From contig DRFI01000017.1 of the NCBI GenBank assembly GCA_011050675.1, positions 62,001-126,000 on the forward strand: 64,000 nt of DNA, read 5' to 3'. Source of the DNA: Maribacter sp. (GTDB lineage Bacteria > Bacteroidota > Bacteroidia > Flavobacteriales > Flavobacteriaceae). The notes under the pieces are model-generated. The model was not told the DNA's origin. It saw only the letters and a list, made by a program, of their open reading frames with translations, and did no database searches. This document shows positions 18,859 to 28,021 of this stretch, in pieces (the first letter of the stretch is position 1; every line of letters starts with the position of its first letter). The position numbers were made by a program, and so were the translations under genes.

Positions 18859-19517
18859 CTAAAGACGTAGAAAAGTTTCTTTAGCTCCCGAGTCATAAGT
18901 ATCTAAGTTGTTCTTTGTTGAATCATATGCATAATGCATATTGAATTGTGGATTTACTTGGAAAACTATTAATAACTTATAGCCACTTGAAGTTAAGTCG
19001 TTATGGCTTGCTGTTTCTATAGTGGTATTTTGTGTGTAGTTAATAGTATGAACATCTTTAAAGAGTCTGCCATTATTAGAGAATAGACATTATCGCAATC
19101 TACTGTTTTGTAAAAATTAAATTATTCATCACCTGAAATTTGCCAATTTCCATTGCTAGGTCTTTCAATTTGAAAAGTAGGTCGGTAAGGTCAAATTTGG
19201 ATAACAGAAAATCTCCAGAGCCCATTTGAGAATTAATAACCGCGGTTCCAGGTTGATAAGTTATACCTTCGATTAAGTCAAAAAGTATTTTAAATGCTTT
19301 AAGATTTTTGGTTTTTGATGTTATGTAATAGCACTTCTGCTGTCATTAGAACCGCCACATAAACTTAATATTTGTTGAGCGAAGTTCTATTATGTAATCT
19401 GCATTATTTATTTGAGCATGACCTGCATTAAATTTTAAAAAAACGAATATAGAGCAAGAAGCACCTTAAGTTATTTTTATTATCAAATAAAACGGTAGTA
19501 ATTTGAGAGATACTCAT
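18859..19517 (-). pseudogene. Decayed gene for a probable secreted protein, multiple frameshifts and a stop
   Basis: Reading the minus strand from an ATG at 19517, coherent protein-like stretches follow one another in shifted frames: an N-terminal hydrophobic part, GHAQINNADYIIEL, QQILSLCGGSNDSRSAIT, TKNLKAFKILFDLIEGITYQ, PGTAVINSQMGSGDFLLSKF, YRPTFQIERPSNGNWQISGDE, an in-frame TAA at 19122-19124, then FNFYKTVDCDNVYSL, and after another shift SNNGRLFKDVHTINYTQ to a TAG at 18859-18861. At least four frameshifts and one nonsense codon break what would have been a protein of about 215 residues. I do not recognise the family. It lies between tatA and the M23 peptidase. Confidence 0.65.
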
Positions 19518-19683
19518 TTTTATTTTGGGAATAAGCCGCGTCTTTTTTGTGTTAAGTTTTAAGTTGAAACATGGAATGAATTGTACTGTAAAACAGAAAT
19601 AGTATAAAAACAGAAGTAAAGAAAAATCGGATTAGTCTTTTTAATAATTACTTTTAAAGACTGTCATAATTAAATTCTAAGTT

Positions 19684-19691
19684 TATCTTTG
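19684..19691 (+). promoter_or_regulatory. -7 box (TATCTTTG) only five bases before the M23 start codon
   Basis: TATCTTTG is an exact TAnnTTTG match. With transcription starting a few bases downstream of the box, the mRNA would begin at or next to the ATG at 19697, so the transcript would be leaderless or nearly so. Confidence 0.45.
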
Positions 19692-19696
19692 TTAGG

Positions 19697-20569
19697 ATGG
19701 CCAAGAAAAAAGTCAAAAAGCGTAAAGAAATAAAACGAAAGTTACTTCATAAGTACCGTTTGGTAATATTGAACGAAAGTACTTTCGAAGAAAAGATATC
19801 ATTCAAATTAAGTAGGCTTAATGTTTTTGTTACAGGGTCTCTTTTTATGATTACACTAATTGGCTTAACTACTTTGTTAATTGCCTTTACACCATTGCGT
19901 GAATATATTCCGGGATATTCCTCTACTAGACTAAAAAGAGAAGCTACAGTGTTAACTTATAAAACAGACTCATTAATTAGAACCTTAAATTATACCAATA
20001 AGTATTTAGATAACATTCGTATGGTTTTAAAGGGTGATATAGAGAATACTGTAGTAAATAGAGATTCTTTATTTCAACAATTTAAACTAGATCCGGCATC
20101 TGTAGACCTTACCCCTATAAAGGAAGATTCCTTATTGCGAGCCGAAGTTGCTCTTGAGGATAAGTACAATTTGTTTGAGCGAACTATTGATAAGAAAAAC
20201 TTGGTTCTATTTACGCCTGTTTCTGGGTCAATTTCAATGGGTTTCAGTCCGAATGAAAAACACTATGCTGTCGATGTTACTGCTATCACCGATAGTCCTG
20301 TTAAAGCAATTGCCAATGGTACTGTTATCTTTTCTGAATGGACAGCAGATACTGGTTATGTTATTATTATTGAGCATGAAGGTGGTTTGTTAAGTGTATA
20401 TAAACATAATGGCTCATTATCTAAATATCAAGGTAATATAGTTAGAGGAGGTGAAGTTATTGCCGCGGTAGGGAATACGGGAGAACTTACCACAGGACCA
20501 CACCTTCATTTTGAAATTTGGGACAATGGAACACCAATAGATCCTGTAAATTATATTGATTTTAATTAA
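19697..20569 (+). CDS. M23 family (LytM-type) metallopeptidase, membrane anchored
   Basis: Peptidoglycan endopeptidase-like protein of 290 residues. A very basic N-terminus (AKKKVKKRKEIKRKLLHKYR) precedes one membrane anchor (about 47-70), then a periplasmic linker and a C-terminal M23 domain (about 170-288). The zinc-site motifs are present: HYAVDV (HxxxD) and HLHFEIW (HxH), so it is probably an active enzyme. It is followed 6 bases later by the GH3-like gene, a pairing common in flavobacteria. A promoter box lies immediately before the start codon. Confidence 0.92.
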   Translation: MAKKKVKKRKEIKRKLLHKYRLVILNESTFEEKISFKLSRLNVFVTGSLFMITLIGLTTLLIAFTPLREYIPGYSSTRLKREATVLTYKTDSLIRTLNYTNKYLDNIRMVLKGDIENTVVNRDSLFQQFKLDPASVDLTPIKEDSLLRAEVALEDKYNLFERTIDKKNLVLFTPVSGSISMGFSPNEKHYAVDVTAITDSPVKAIANGTVIFSEWTADTGYVIIIEHEGGLLSVYKHNGSLSKYQGNIVRGGEVIAAVGNTGELTTGPHLHFEIWDNGTPIDPVNYIDFN

Positions 20570-20575
20570 AATTAA

Positions 20576-22081
20576 ATGTCTTTAAAGACCATTGCTGCTA
20601 AAATATTTGCACACCGCATTGCCAAAAGGACGGTTAAGTGGGTTAGTAACCCTATTGAGACCCAAGAAAAAGTTTTTAAAGAACTAATTTCTAAAGGGAG
20701 TACGACCAAATTTGGCAAGGATCACAAACTGAGTAAAATAATATCTCATAGTGATTTTATTGCTCAAGTTCCAATTAGGGATTATGAGGAGCTTAAAGAA
20801 TATGTGAATTTAGCAGTCAAAGGAGAAGAAAATATTTTATGGCCGGGTAAGCCATTATATTTCGCAAAAACTTCGGGTACAACTTCTGGTGCTAAATACA
20901 TACCAATTACCGAGGGTAGTATTAAAGAACAAGTGAAAGCATCAAGAAATGCAATTCTAAATTACATACACGAAACGGGTAATGCGGATTTTGTATCTGG
21001 GAAAATGATTTTCTTACAAGGCAGTCCTGTTTTACAAGAAAAAAACGGAGTCAAATTAGGAAGACTTTCGGGTATTTCGGCACATTATGTTCCTAATTAT
21101 CTACAGAAAAATAGAATGCCAAGTTGGGAAACAAATTGTATTGAAGATTGGGAAACCAAAGTGAATGCTATTGTTGAAGAAACCAAGAATGAAGATATGA
21201 CCGTTATTGCTGGTATACCTTCTTGGGTTCAGATGTACTTTGAAAGGCTAAAAGAAAATACCGGTGAATATGTTGGCGATTTGTTTAAAAACTTTGAACT
21301 TTTTATTTATGGTGGAGTTAACTACGAGCCTTATAGGAAGAAATTTGAAGCTCTGATTGGAAGAAAAGTTGCAAGTATAGAATTGTTTCCAGCCAGTGAA
21401 GGATTTTTTGCATATCAAAATTCCCAAAAAGAAAATGGAATGTTACTGTTGTTAGATGCAGGTATATTTTATGAGTTTGTAAAATCTGACGAATTTTTTA
21501 GTGAACACCCTAAAAGAATTACACTAAAGGACGTTGAAATAGGTGTAGATTATGTTATGATAATTACAACTAATGCGGGGTTATGGGCATATAATTTAGG
21601 AGATACTATTCGGTTTATTTCTACTTATCCTTTTAAAATAGTAGTTTCAGGACGTATAAAGCATTTTATTTCAGCATTTGGTGAACATGTTATTGCTAAA
21701 GAAGTAGAAGAAGCAATGTTAGTAGCAACCAGTGCAACTGATGCTAGTGTAAGTGAGTTTACGGTTGCACCACAAATTACACCGAAAGAAAATGAATTGC
21801 CTTTTCATGAATGGTTTATAGAGTTTGAAAAGGAACCTAGTAATATGGCCCTTTTTATACAAGAATTGGATTTGGCGCTACAGAAACAGAACAGTTATTA
21901 TTATGACTTAATAGTGGGTAAAGTTTTACAAACACTAAAGGTTACTCCAGTAAAAAATGGAGGGTTTTTAGAGTATATGAAATCAATTGGTAAGCTAGGT
22001 GGTCAGAATAAAGTACAAAGATTATCTAATGACCGTAAAGTTGTTGATGGACTATCTAAATTTAAGAAGCAAAACAACTAG
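20576..22081 (+). CDS. GH3-like acyl-adenylate-forming family protein
   Basis: Member of the GH3 (auxin-responsive promoter) family, 501 residues, cytosolic. In plants GH3 enzymes adenylate carboxylic acids and join them to amino acids; the substrate of bacterial members is unknown. Visible family signatures are FAKTSGTTSGAKYIPIT (ATP-binding P-loop-like motif), GIPSWVQMYFERL, ELFPASEGFFAYQ, and the C-terminal YNLGDTIRFISTYPFKIVVSGR. It lies 6 bases behind the M23 peptidase in an apparent operon. Confidence 0.9.
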   Translation: MSLKTIAAKIFAHRIAKRTVKWVSNPIETQEKVFKELISKGSTTKFGKDHKLSKIISHSDFIAQVPIRDYEELKEYVNLAVKGEENILWPGKPLYFAKTSGTTSGAKYIPITEGSIKEQVKASRNAILNYIHETGNADFVSGKMIFLQGSPVLQEKNGVKLGRLSGISAHYVPNYLQKNRMPSWETNCIEDWETKVNAIVEETKNEDMTVIAGIPSWVQMYFERLKENTGEYVGDLFKNFELFIYGGVNYEPYRKKFEALIGRKVASIELFPASEGFFAYQNSQKENGMLLLLDAGIFYEFVKSDEFFSEHPKRITLKDVEIGVDYVMIITTNAGLWAYNLGDTIRFISTYPFKIVVSGRIKHFISAFGEHVIAKEVEEAMLVATSATDASVSEFTVAPQITPKENELPFHEWFIEFEKEPSNMALFIQELDLALQKQNSYYYDLIVGKVLQTLKVTPVKNGGFLEYMKSIGKLGGQNKVQRLSNDRKVVDGLSKFKKQNN

Positions 22082-22105
22082 TTTTAAATAACTAATTATA
22101 AATCG

Positions 22106-22113
22106 TAATTTTG
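22106..22113 (+). promoter_or_regulatory. Candidate -7 box (TAATTTTG) before the DUF6909 gene
   Basis: Exact TAnnTTTG match 13 bases before the ATG at 22127, in the 45-base gap after the GH3-like gene. It may start a separate transcript leading into the polysaccharide locus. No clear -33 element. Confidence 0.4.
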
Positions 22114-22126
22114 TTTGAAATCACCA

Positions 22127-23809
22127 ATGGGAAAAGCAATTACTACAACTAGGGCACAAGAGTCTACAAATGCAATTGAACGCATGTATATTACTATGCG
22201 TCATCTTTTTAATAGGGGTTTTTATAAACCAAACGGAGTTTCTGGTGAAGCTTTAAAAAATGCATTATTGCAATTAAGACCTGAAATTTACGGTTCGGTT
22301 GGTGAGGATAAGGCTGAACTAAATGGTCTTATATATGTGCTTGAAAGGTTACCAGAGGGTATAGAACAATGTTCGTTTATTAACCTGACTTCTGATGAAG
22401 GATATGGTATTTCTCATATCAATCCTATTATACCACCAAAAAGAAGAAGAAATTGCTATCGTATTGACGAAGAGCAAATGAATATTGAAATTACCAGAGG
22501 TCGATCAGATATCTATGATATTCTAACGCACTTAACTTTTCTTTTCATTGAATCGGAAAAAATATGTAATCGTGTATTAATAACCGATACTGATAAAACC
22601 ATTAGAGATTGGGCTAAACTTGAAAGTGCGGTTCAAAAGGATGAATTAACACAGTCGGAACGAGAAATCGCTTTAATACATACGGCAAATATCTTAGGAA
22701 GATCTTTTGAGGAAATTTTAGAGGTCTATAAAAAATTCTCTACAAAGAATAATCCTGATCGCTTCTTAAATGTTATTTATTGGTTAGGTAAGTTGGCTTT
22801 AGATGAAGAAATTTCTGGAGAGAAAAGAGCGATTACTTTTAGCGCATTATTAAGAGAAAGATTAGGGCATCATATTCACGGAGAAAGGTGGGCTAATAAT
22901 ATTAAAGAGGTTTTAACTAAAAACAATCTTTTACATAGACCTATTCATATCATTTCTGCCAATATGCATAGTGTTATGAATTCTCTATTTGCGAAAATCG
23001 CCTTAAAAAGTGAATTTCCAAATACAGATTCCTTAGAGATTTATGAGGCGCTAAGTAGTACAGGTAATGCTGCACTTAGAAAAAAAGTAACTGATTTGGC
23101 AGAGAAAAACGGTATGATCTCCATGGATGATACTTCTGGAACTAATATTGATGTTCAAATTTTTGACACAGCTAAAATTAAAATTAACAATTGTTCATAT
23201 GAGTTTTCTGAAAAGGAGCTAGATAAGAAACCTGTTATATTCGTGATGGATTATGCATTTGGTGAACAAGCTTATGAAACGATAGACGAGTTGTTAAAGC
23301 CTTATATCACTAAAAAGAATGCACCGTCTTTAATAAATGTTGATTCTGTTTCTATAATGGGAAAAGCAGGTATTCTAGAAGGTGGAAAAGGAGATTTAAT
23401 GATTCCTTCAGCTCATATTTTTGAAGGTACAGCAGATAATTATCCTTTTAAAAATGAATTGTGTGCGAAGGACTTTGAAGGTTATGGTTTAGAAGTTTTT
23501 GAAGGTACTATGGTTACTGTTTTAGGAACTTCACTTCAGAATAAGGATATATTGAAATTCTTTCATAAGTCAACTTGGAATGTAATAGGACTAGAGATGG
23601 AAGGGGTTCACTATCAAAAAGCAATACAATCTGCTTCGAAAATAAGAAAGAGTATCGGAGAAAACGTTAAAGTACGTTACGCATATTACGCATCGGATAA
23701 CCCGCTAGAAACCGGAAGTACATTAGCGTCTGGCGGATTGGGTACCACAGGTGTAAAACCAACATATCTTATTACAGATAAAATATTAAAGCAAATATTT
23801 AATACATAA
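22127..23809 (+). CDS. DUF6909 family protein
   Basis: Cytosolic protein of 560 residues found in Bacteroidota; I recall it as DUF6909 and know no biochemical function. It opens with TTTRAQESTNAIERMYITMR and contains IYDILTHLTFLFIESEKI and a C-terminal half that resembles nucleoside-phosphorylase/AMP-nucleosidase-type folds (VFEGTMVTVLGTS, GLEMEGVHYQKAI, ASDNPLETGSTLASGG); that likeness is my impression only. The ATG at 22127 was preferred to a TTG four codons upstream. The TAA stop overlaps the ATG of the next gene by one base, implying translational coupling to the Wzz-like protein. Confidence 0.82.
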   Translation: MGKAITTTRAQESTNAIERMYITMRHLFNRGFYKPNGVSGEALKNALLQLRPEIYGSVGEDKAELNGLIYVLERLPEGIEQCSFINLTSDEGYGISHINPIIPPKRRRNCYRIDEEQMNIEITRGRSDIYDILTHLTFLFIESEKICNRVLITDTDKTIRDWAKLESAVQKDELTQSEREIALIHTANILGRSFEEILEVYKKFSTKNNPDRFLNVIYWLGKLALDEEISGEKRAITFSALLRERLGHHIHGERWANNIKEVLTKNNLLHRPIHIISANMHSVMNSLFAKIALKSEFPNTDSLEIYEALSSTGNAALRKKVTDLAEKNGMISMDDTSGTNIDVQIFDTAKIKINNCSYEFSEKELDKKPVIFVMDYAFGEQAYETIDELLKPYITKKNAPSLINVDSVSIMGKAGILEGGKGDLMIPSAHIFEGTADNYPFKNELCAKDFEGYGLEVFEGTMVTVLGTSLQNKDILKFFHKSTWNVIGLEMEGVHYQKAIQSASKIRKSIGENVKVRYAYYASDNPLETGSTLASGGLGTTGVKPTYLITDKILKQIFNT

Positions 23810-24804
23810 TGGTAAGTAATCAATCACCGTCTACTCAAAGTAATTCTGATGAAATTGATTTGGGGCAATTATTTCAGTTAATAGGAAGGGGTTTTAATGC
23901 CATTTTCCGTTGGTTTTTAAGAGTTTTTTTATACTTCAAAAAAAATATTTTCATATTAATTGGTCTTTTAATTCTTGGTCTTGCAATAGGTTATGGACTC
24001 AATCAAATCATTTCTAAAAAATACAAAACAGAGGTTATTGTAAAGCCACAAATTGAGAGTAAAAATTATCTTTATGATGTTGTTGATGAAATTCAGTCTA
24101 ACATTAAATCAAAAGATACTTTGTTTTTTAAATCAATTGGCATAAATAGTATTGATTTTAGTGGTTTAAATGTCGAGATAACTCGTGTAGCAGAGGTAGG
24201 GAATTCAGAAAGTGATATACAGTATTTAGAATTACTTCAAAGTTTCGAAAATACGGATGCTATAGCTGATATCGTTAGGGCAGAATTAGAAAATAAAAGC
24301 TCTTTTAATCATAGAATTACATTTTATTACAAAAATGCTGATTTTGGTAAAGAATTCTCTGAAAAGATTTTGACTTATATAAATACTAATAAATATTTTA
24401 ATAATCTTTTGGAAGTTTACCGAGGTAACGCCAAAGGACGTATTGTTGAAGATGAAAAATTATTGGTTCAAGTAGATGAAATTATTACTAATTATACTAA
24501 TGGTTTAGCTAATGAAGCAAATAATACAATAAGTGAAAGAATTGTTTTAGATAATCAAGAACAAGTCAATATTGCTGATATTTTTGAATACAAAACGGGT
24601 TTAATTAGAGATATAGAGGTTAAAAAATTAGAATTACAAGAGCGTTTAGTACCGGTAAGTATAATAAACATGGGTCAACCTCAAGTGGAACAAAAATCCT
24701 TTTTTGGTAAGAGTATCGTGTTGATACCTATAATATTTATTTGTGTATTTTTTATTTTATCAGCTCTTGTGTATTTAAATAAAAAGTCTAAATCTTTAAT
24801 TTAA
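23809..24804 (+). CDS. Wzz-like chain-length determinant family membrane protein
   Basis: Two-helix inner-membrane protein of 331 residues with the topology of polysaccharide co-polymerases: an N-terminal cytoplasmic stretch, a first membrane segment (about 48-69, IFILIGLLILGLAIGYGL), a periplasmic domain starting KYKTEVIVKP with a helical second half, and a second membrane segment near the C-terminus (about 303-322). No tyrosine-kinase domain is attached, so it resembles Wzz rather than Wzc. It heads the O-antigen/exopolysaccharide locus and overlaps the stop of DUF6909 by one base; the rfbB gene starts 3 bases after it. Confidence 0.75.
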   Translation: MVSNQSPSTQSNSDEIDLGQLFQLIGRGFNAIFRWFLRVFLYFKKNIFILIGLLILGLAIGYGLNQIISKKYKTEVIVKPQIESKNYLYDVVDEIQSNIKSKDTLFFKSIGINSIDFSGLNVEITRVAEVGNSESDIQYLELLQSFENTDAIADIVRAELENKSSFNHRITFYYKNADFGKEFSEKILTYINTNKYFNNLLEVYRGNAKGRIVEDEKLLVQVDEIITNYTNGLANEANNTISERIVLDNQEQVNIADIFEYKTGLIRDIEVKKLELQERLVPVSIINMGQPQVEQKSFFGKSIVLIPIIFICVFFILSALVYLNKKSKSLI

Positions 24805-24807
24805 ATT

Positions 24808-25812
24808 ATGGCTGACCTCCTAACCAATGGTACAGTTTTAATTACGGGGGGAGCCGGTTTCATTGGTAGTAATTTTATTCCATATTTTTTGGAAAAAAAC
24901 CCTAATGTTAAAGTGGTTAATTTAGATAAGATAACCTATGCGGGCAATCTTAATAATTTAAATGAAATTATTACTCACCCAAATTATACGTTTATAGAAG
25001 GGGACATTTGCGATTATGCGTTAGTTAGCAAATTGTTTAAAGATTATGATGTTAATGGGGTTATTAACTTCGCAGCGGAATCTCATGTAGATAATTCTAT
25101 AAATTCTCCACGTCAATTTATAAAAACAAATATAGAAGGTACTTTTAACCTATTAGAAATTGCTAGAAAATATTGGAAAGAAAAGGAGTATAGATTTCAT
25201 CATATTTCTACAGATGAAGTTTATGGGTCATTGCCAAAAGATGGGTATTTTACTGAAGATTCGATTTATCAGCCAAATAGTCCATACAGCGCATCTAAAG
25301 CTTCATCTGACTTTTTAGTTAGAAGTTATCATCACACTTATGGAATGAATGTAGTAACCAGTAATTGTTCTAACAATTATGGACCTAAACAACATGACGA
25401 AAAATTAATTCCTACAATTATAAGGTCTGCTATTAAAGGAGTAAAGATTCCAATATATGGTAATGGAAAGAATATTAGGGATTGGTTATTTGTAAACGAT
25501 CATTGTATAGGGATTGATAAGATTTACCAACAGGGTGTCACTGGTGAAACTTACCTTTTAGGTGGAAATAATGAATATGATAATTTAACCATAGCCAAGA
25601 AGATTTGTAAAATTTTAGATTCAAAAATTCCTAAGGAGAACGGGAGCTATTTAAATCAAATTGAGTTTGTTCAAGATCGTCTTGGGCATGATTTTAGATA
25701 CGCAATTGATGCTTCAAAAATTTCAAACGAGTTGGGGTGGAAAGCTTTGGAAAATTTTGAATCTGGTTTAGAAAAGACAGTTGACTGGTATTTAAATAAA
25801 TATCAATCTTAA
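24808..25812 (+). CDS. rfbB: dTDP-glucose 4,6-dehydratase
   Basis: Second enzyme of dTDP-L-rhamnose synthesis, converting dTDP-glucose to dTDP-4-keto-6-deoxyglucose. It is an extended SDR of 334 residues with the NAD motif TGGAGFIGSN, NFAAESHVDNSI, HISTDEVYGSL with the catalytic Asp-Glu pair, and YSASKASSDFLVR with the YxxxK pair. C-terminal RLGHDFRYAID is the usual substrate-binding end. It is first of the block rfbB-rfbA-rfbC-rfbD. Confidence 0.96.
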   Translation: MADLLTNGTVLITGGAGFIGSNFIPYFLEKNPNVKVVNLDKITYAGNLNNLNEIITHPNYTFIEGDICDYALVSKLFKDYDVNGVINFAAESHVDNSINSPRQFIKTNIEGTFNLLEIARKYWKEKEYRFHHISTDEVYGSLPKDGYFTEDSIYQPNSPYSASKASSDFLVRSYHHTYGMNVVTSNCSNNYGPKQHDEKLIPTIIRSAIKGVKIPIYGNGKNIRDWLFVNDHCIGIDKIYQQGVTGETYLLGGNNEYDNLTIAKKICKILDSKIPKENGSYLNQIEFVQDRLGHDFRYAIDASKISNELGWKALENFESGLEKTVDWYLNKYQS

Positions 25813-25815
25813 AAT

Positions 25816-26676
25816 ATGAAAGGAATTATACTAGCAGGAGGCACTGGTTCTCGTTTGTGGCCATTAACAAAAGCGTTGAGCAAGCAGTTGATGCCTATTT
25901 ACGACAAGCCAATGATATACTACCCTTTGGCTACTTTAATGATGTCGGGTATTCGGGAAATCTTAATTATAACAACTCCAGAAGATTTACCATTATTTAA
26001 AAAGCTATTATCTAATGGAAATCAATTAGGATGTACATTTGAATATGCTATTCAGCCAAAGCCTAAGGGGCTGGCTGAAGCATTTATTATAGGTAAGAAG
26101 TTTATTGGTAATAGTAAGGTTGCTTTAATTTTGGGTGATAATATATTTTATGGAAACGGACTTGAGCAGCTACTAAAAGAAAATTATAAGCCTAAAGGAG
26201 GAATCATATATGGATATCATGTTAACAACCCTAAACGGTACGGTGTCGTAGAATTTGATGAAAAAGGAAAGGCTATATCAATAGTTGAAAAACCAGAAAA
26301 ACCAAAGTCTAATTTTGCAATACCTGGTATTTATTTTTATGATAATGAGGTTGTACGTATTGCCGAAAGCATAAAGCCTAGTAAACGGAATGAATTAGAA
26401 ATTACAGACGTTAATAAGGCATATTTAGAACAAGGTAAACTTCAAGTAAGTGTTTTGGACAAAGGTATTGCTTGGTTAGATACAGGTACATTTAGTTCAT
26501 TAATGCAAGCGTCACAATTTGTGCAGGTAATTGAAGAACGACAGGGCTTAAAAATCGGTTGTATAGAAGAAGTAGCCTTTACACAAGGATATATTGATAC
26601 AGAACAATTAAAAGTGCTTGCAGAACCTTTATTAAAGAGTGGTTATGGAGAATATTTAATGAACTTAATTAAATGA
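25816..26676 (+). CDS. rfbA: Glucose-1-phosphate thymidylyltransferase
   Basis: First enzyme of dTDP-L-rhamnose synthesis, making dTDP-glucose from dTTP and glucose-1-phosphate. The 286-residue length is standard. Seen: [16 protein letters not shown] (nucleotide loop), [28 protein letters not shown] with the metal-binding Asp, [20 protein letters not shown] and the late [16 protein letters not shown]. Its last four bases overlap the start of rfbC (ATGA). Confidence 0.97.
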   Translation: MKGIILAGGTGSRLWPLTKALSKQLMPIYDKPMIYYPLATLMMSGIREILIITTPEDLPLFKKLLSNGNQLGCTFEYAIQPKPKGLAEAFIIGKKFIGNSKVALILGDNIFYGNGLEQLLKENYKPKGGIIYGYHVNNPKRYGVVEFDEKGKAISIVEKPEKPKSNFAIPGIYFYDNEVVRIAESIKPSKRNELEITDVNKAYLEQGKLQVSVLDKGIAWLDTGTFSSLMQASQFVQVIEERQGLKIGCIEEVAFTQGYIDTEQLKVLAEPLLKSGYGEYLMNLIK

Positions 26677-27218
26677 TAATTACCGAAACTAAACTAAAGG
26701 GATGTTTTATTTTACAACCTAAAATTTTTAAAGATAGTAGAGGGTCGTTCTTTGAAGTTTTTAAAAAAAAGGAATTAGAGCAAAATCTAGGATATAAGAT
26801 AGATTTTGTGCAAGAGAACAAATCTATCTCTAAAAAGGGAGTTCTAAGGGGTTTACATTTTCAAATTGGGGAATCTGCTCAAGCAAAATTAGTTTCGGTC
26901 CAAAAAGGAGAAATCCTTGATGTGATAGTAGATATAAGACCCGACAGTATAACGTATGGTCATCATATAAAGATTAGTTTATCTTGTAAGAATTACACCA
27001 GTGTTTTTATACCAAAAGGTATGGCACATGGATTTTTATCACTCTCTAAGGAAGTTATATTTACCTATTTATGCGACAATTATTATGATCAAAAGATGGA
27101 ATCTGGAATTCTTTACAACGATAGTAATTTAGCCATCAATTGGAATTTTCCAGAGGCTCAGTTAGTAGTTTCAGAAAAAGATAAGCTGCTGCCTAGTTTT
27201 AAAGCTTTAATAAAATGA
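26673..27218 (+). CDS. rfbC: dTDP-4-dehydrorhamnose 3,5-epimerase
   Basis: Cupin-fold epimerase of dTDP-rhamnose synthesis, 181 residues, normal length. The core shows [27 protein letters not shown] with the catalytic His, [14 protein letters not shown] and [17 protein letters not shown] overlaps on both sides link it to rfbA and rfbD. Confidence 0.95.
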   Translation: MIITETKLKGCFILQPKIFKDSRGSFFEVFKKKELEQNLGYKIDFVQENKSISKKGVLRGLHFQIGESAQAKLVSVQKGEILDVIVDIRPDSITYGHHIKISLSCKNYTSVFIPKGMAHGFLSLSKEVIFTYLCDNYYDQKMESGILYNDSNLAINWNFPEAQLVVSEKDKLLPSFKALIK

Positions 27219-27985
27219 AAAAAGTTTTGGTTACAGGTGCGAATGGTCAGTTAGGTCAATGTTTGCAAAAATTAGCTCCTATTTATAAAGAATTGGATTT
27301 CATATTTAAAAATTCTACGGAATTAAATATCACTGAAATCTTGGAAATAGAGAAACTGTTTGTAAATCATAGGTTTGATTATTGTATAAACTGTGCCGCT
27401 TACACTAATGTAGAACAATCCGAAAAAACACCTGAGATAGCATTTAAGGTTAATGCAGAGGGTGTAAAAAACATAGCACTAACATGCAAAAAACATCAGA
27501 CTGTTTTAATTCATATTTCAACAGATTATGTTTTTGATGGTGAAAAAAACGAACCGTATACTGTAGATGATATTCCTAACCCGATAAACGAGTATGGGAA
27601 GTCTAAATTAATGGGTGAGAAATATATCCAAGAGTTAATGGATCATTTTAGTATTATAAGGACTTCTTGGCTATATTCGGAATTCGGAAAAAATTTTTAT
27701 ACCACAATATTAAATATTGCAAAGGTCAATCATACTCTAAAAATCTCTAACACTCAAGTTGGTTATCCAACGAATGCTTTTAACCTTGCTAAGTTTATTA
27801 ATCAACTAGTTATATTAGATAATCTTGATTCAAATTTATATCATTTTACAGATAAGGTTGAAATGACATGGTTTGAATTTGCCAAAAAGATTATAAAAAC
27901 AGAAAATCTTACGAATAAAGTAATAATTAATAATGATAAATCAACTTATCTTGCGTCAAGACCAGAAAATAGTAGGCTTGATTGA
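27215..27985 (+). CDS. rfbD: dTDP-4-dehydrorhamnose reductase, C-terminally shortened
   Basis: Final enzyme of dTDP-L-rhamnose synthesis (NAD(P)H-dependent reduction). It is an SDR of 256 residues with VTGANGQLGQ, INCAAYTNVEQSE, STDYVFDG and the YGKSK active-site motif. It stops right after ASRPENSRLD, where relatives go on for about 25-30 residues. Just past the stop, the +1 frame continues openly for about a dozen codons before its own stop, which suggests a small indel shortened the protein. The cofactor and catalytic motifs are intact, so it may still work. Confidence 0.9.
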   Translation: MKKVLVTGANGQLGQCLQKLAPIYKELDFIFKNSTELNITEILEIEKLFVNHRFDYCINCAAYTNVEQSEKTPEIAFKVNAEGVKNIALTCKKHQTVLIHISTDYVFDGEKNEPYTVDDIPNPINEYGKSKLMGEKYIQELMDHFSIIRTSWLYSEFGKNFYTTILNIAKVNHTLKISNTQVGYPTNAFNLAKFINQLVILDNLDSNLYHFTDKVEMTWFEFAKKIIKTENLTNKVIINNDKSTYLASRPENSRLD

Positions 27986-28021
27986 TTTTGAATATGAGGT
28001 TTTTTTGAAAAATTTTAATTG

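Noticed and set aside
22106..22113. An independent promoter for the whole polysaccharide locus at this box
   Set aside because: Only the -7 element is convincing and the gap is 45 bases, so I list it as a tentative box and do not claim a separate operon.
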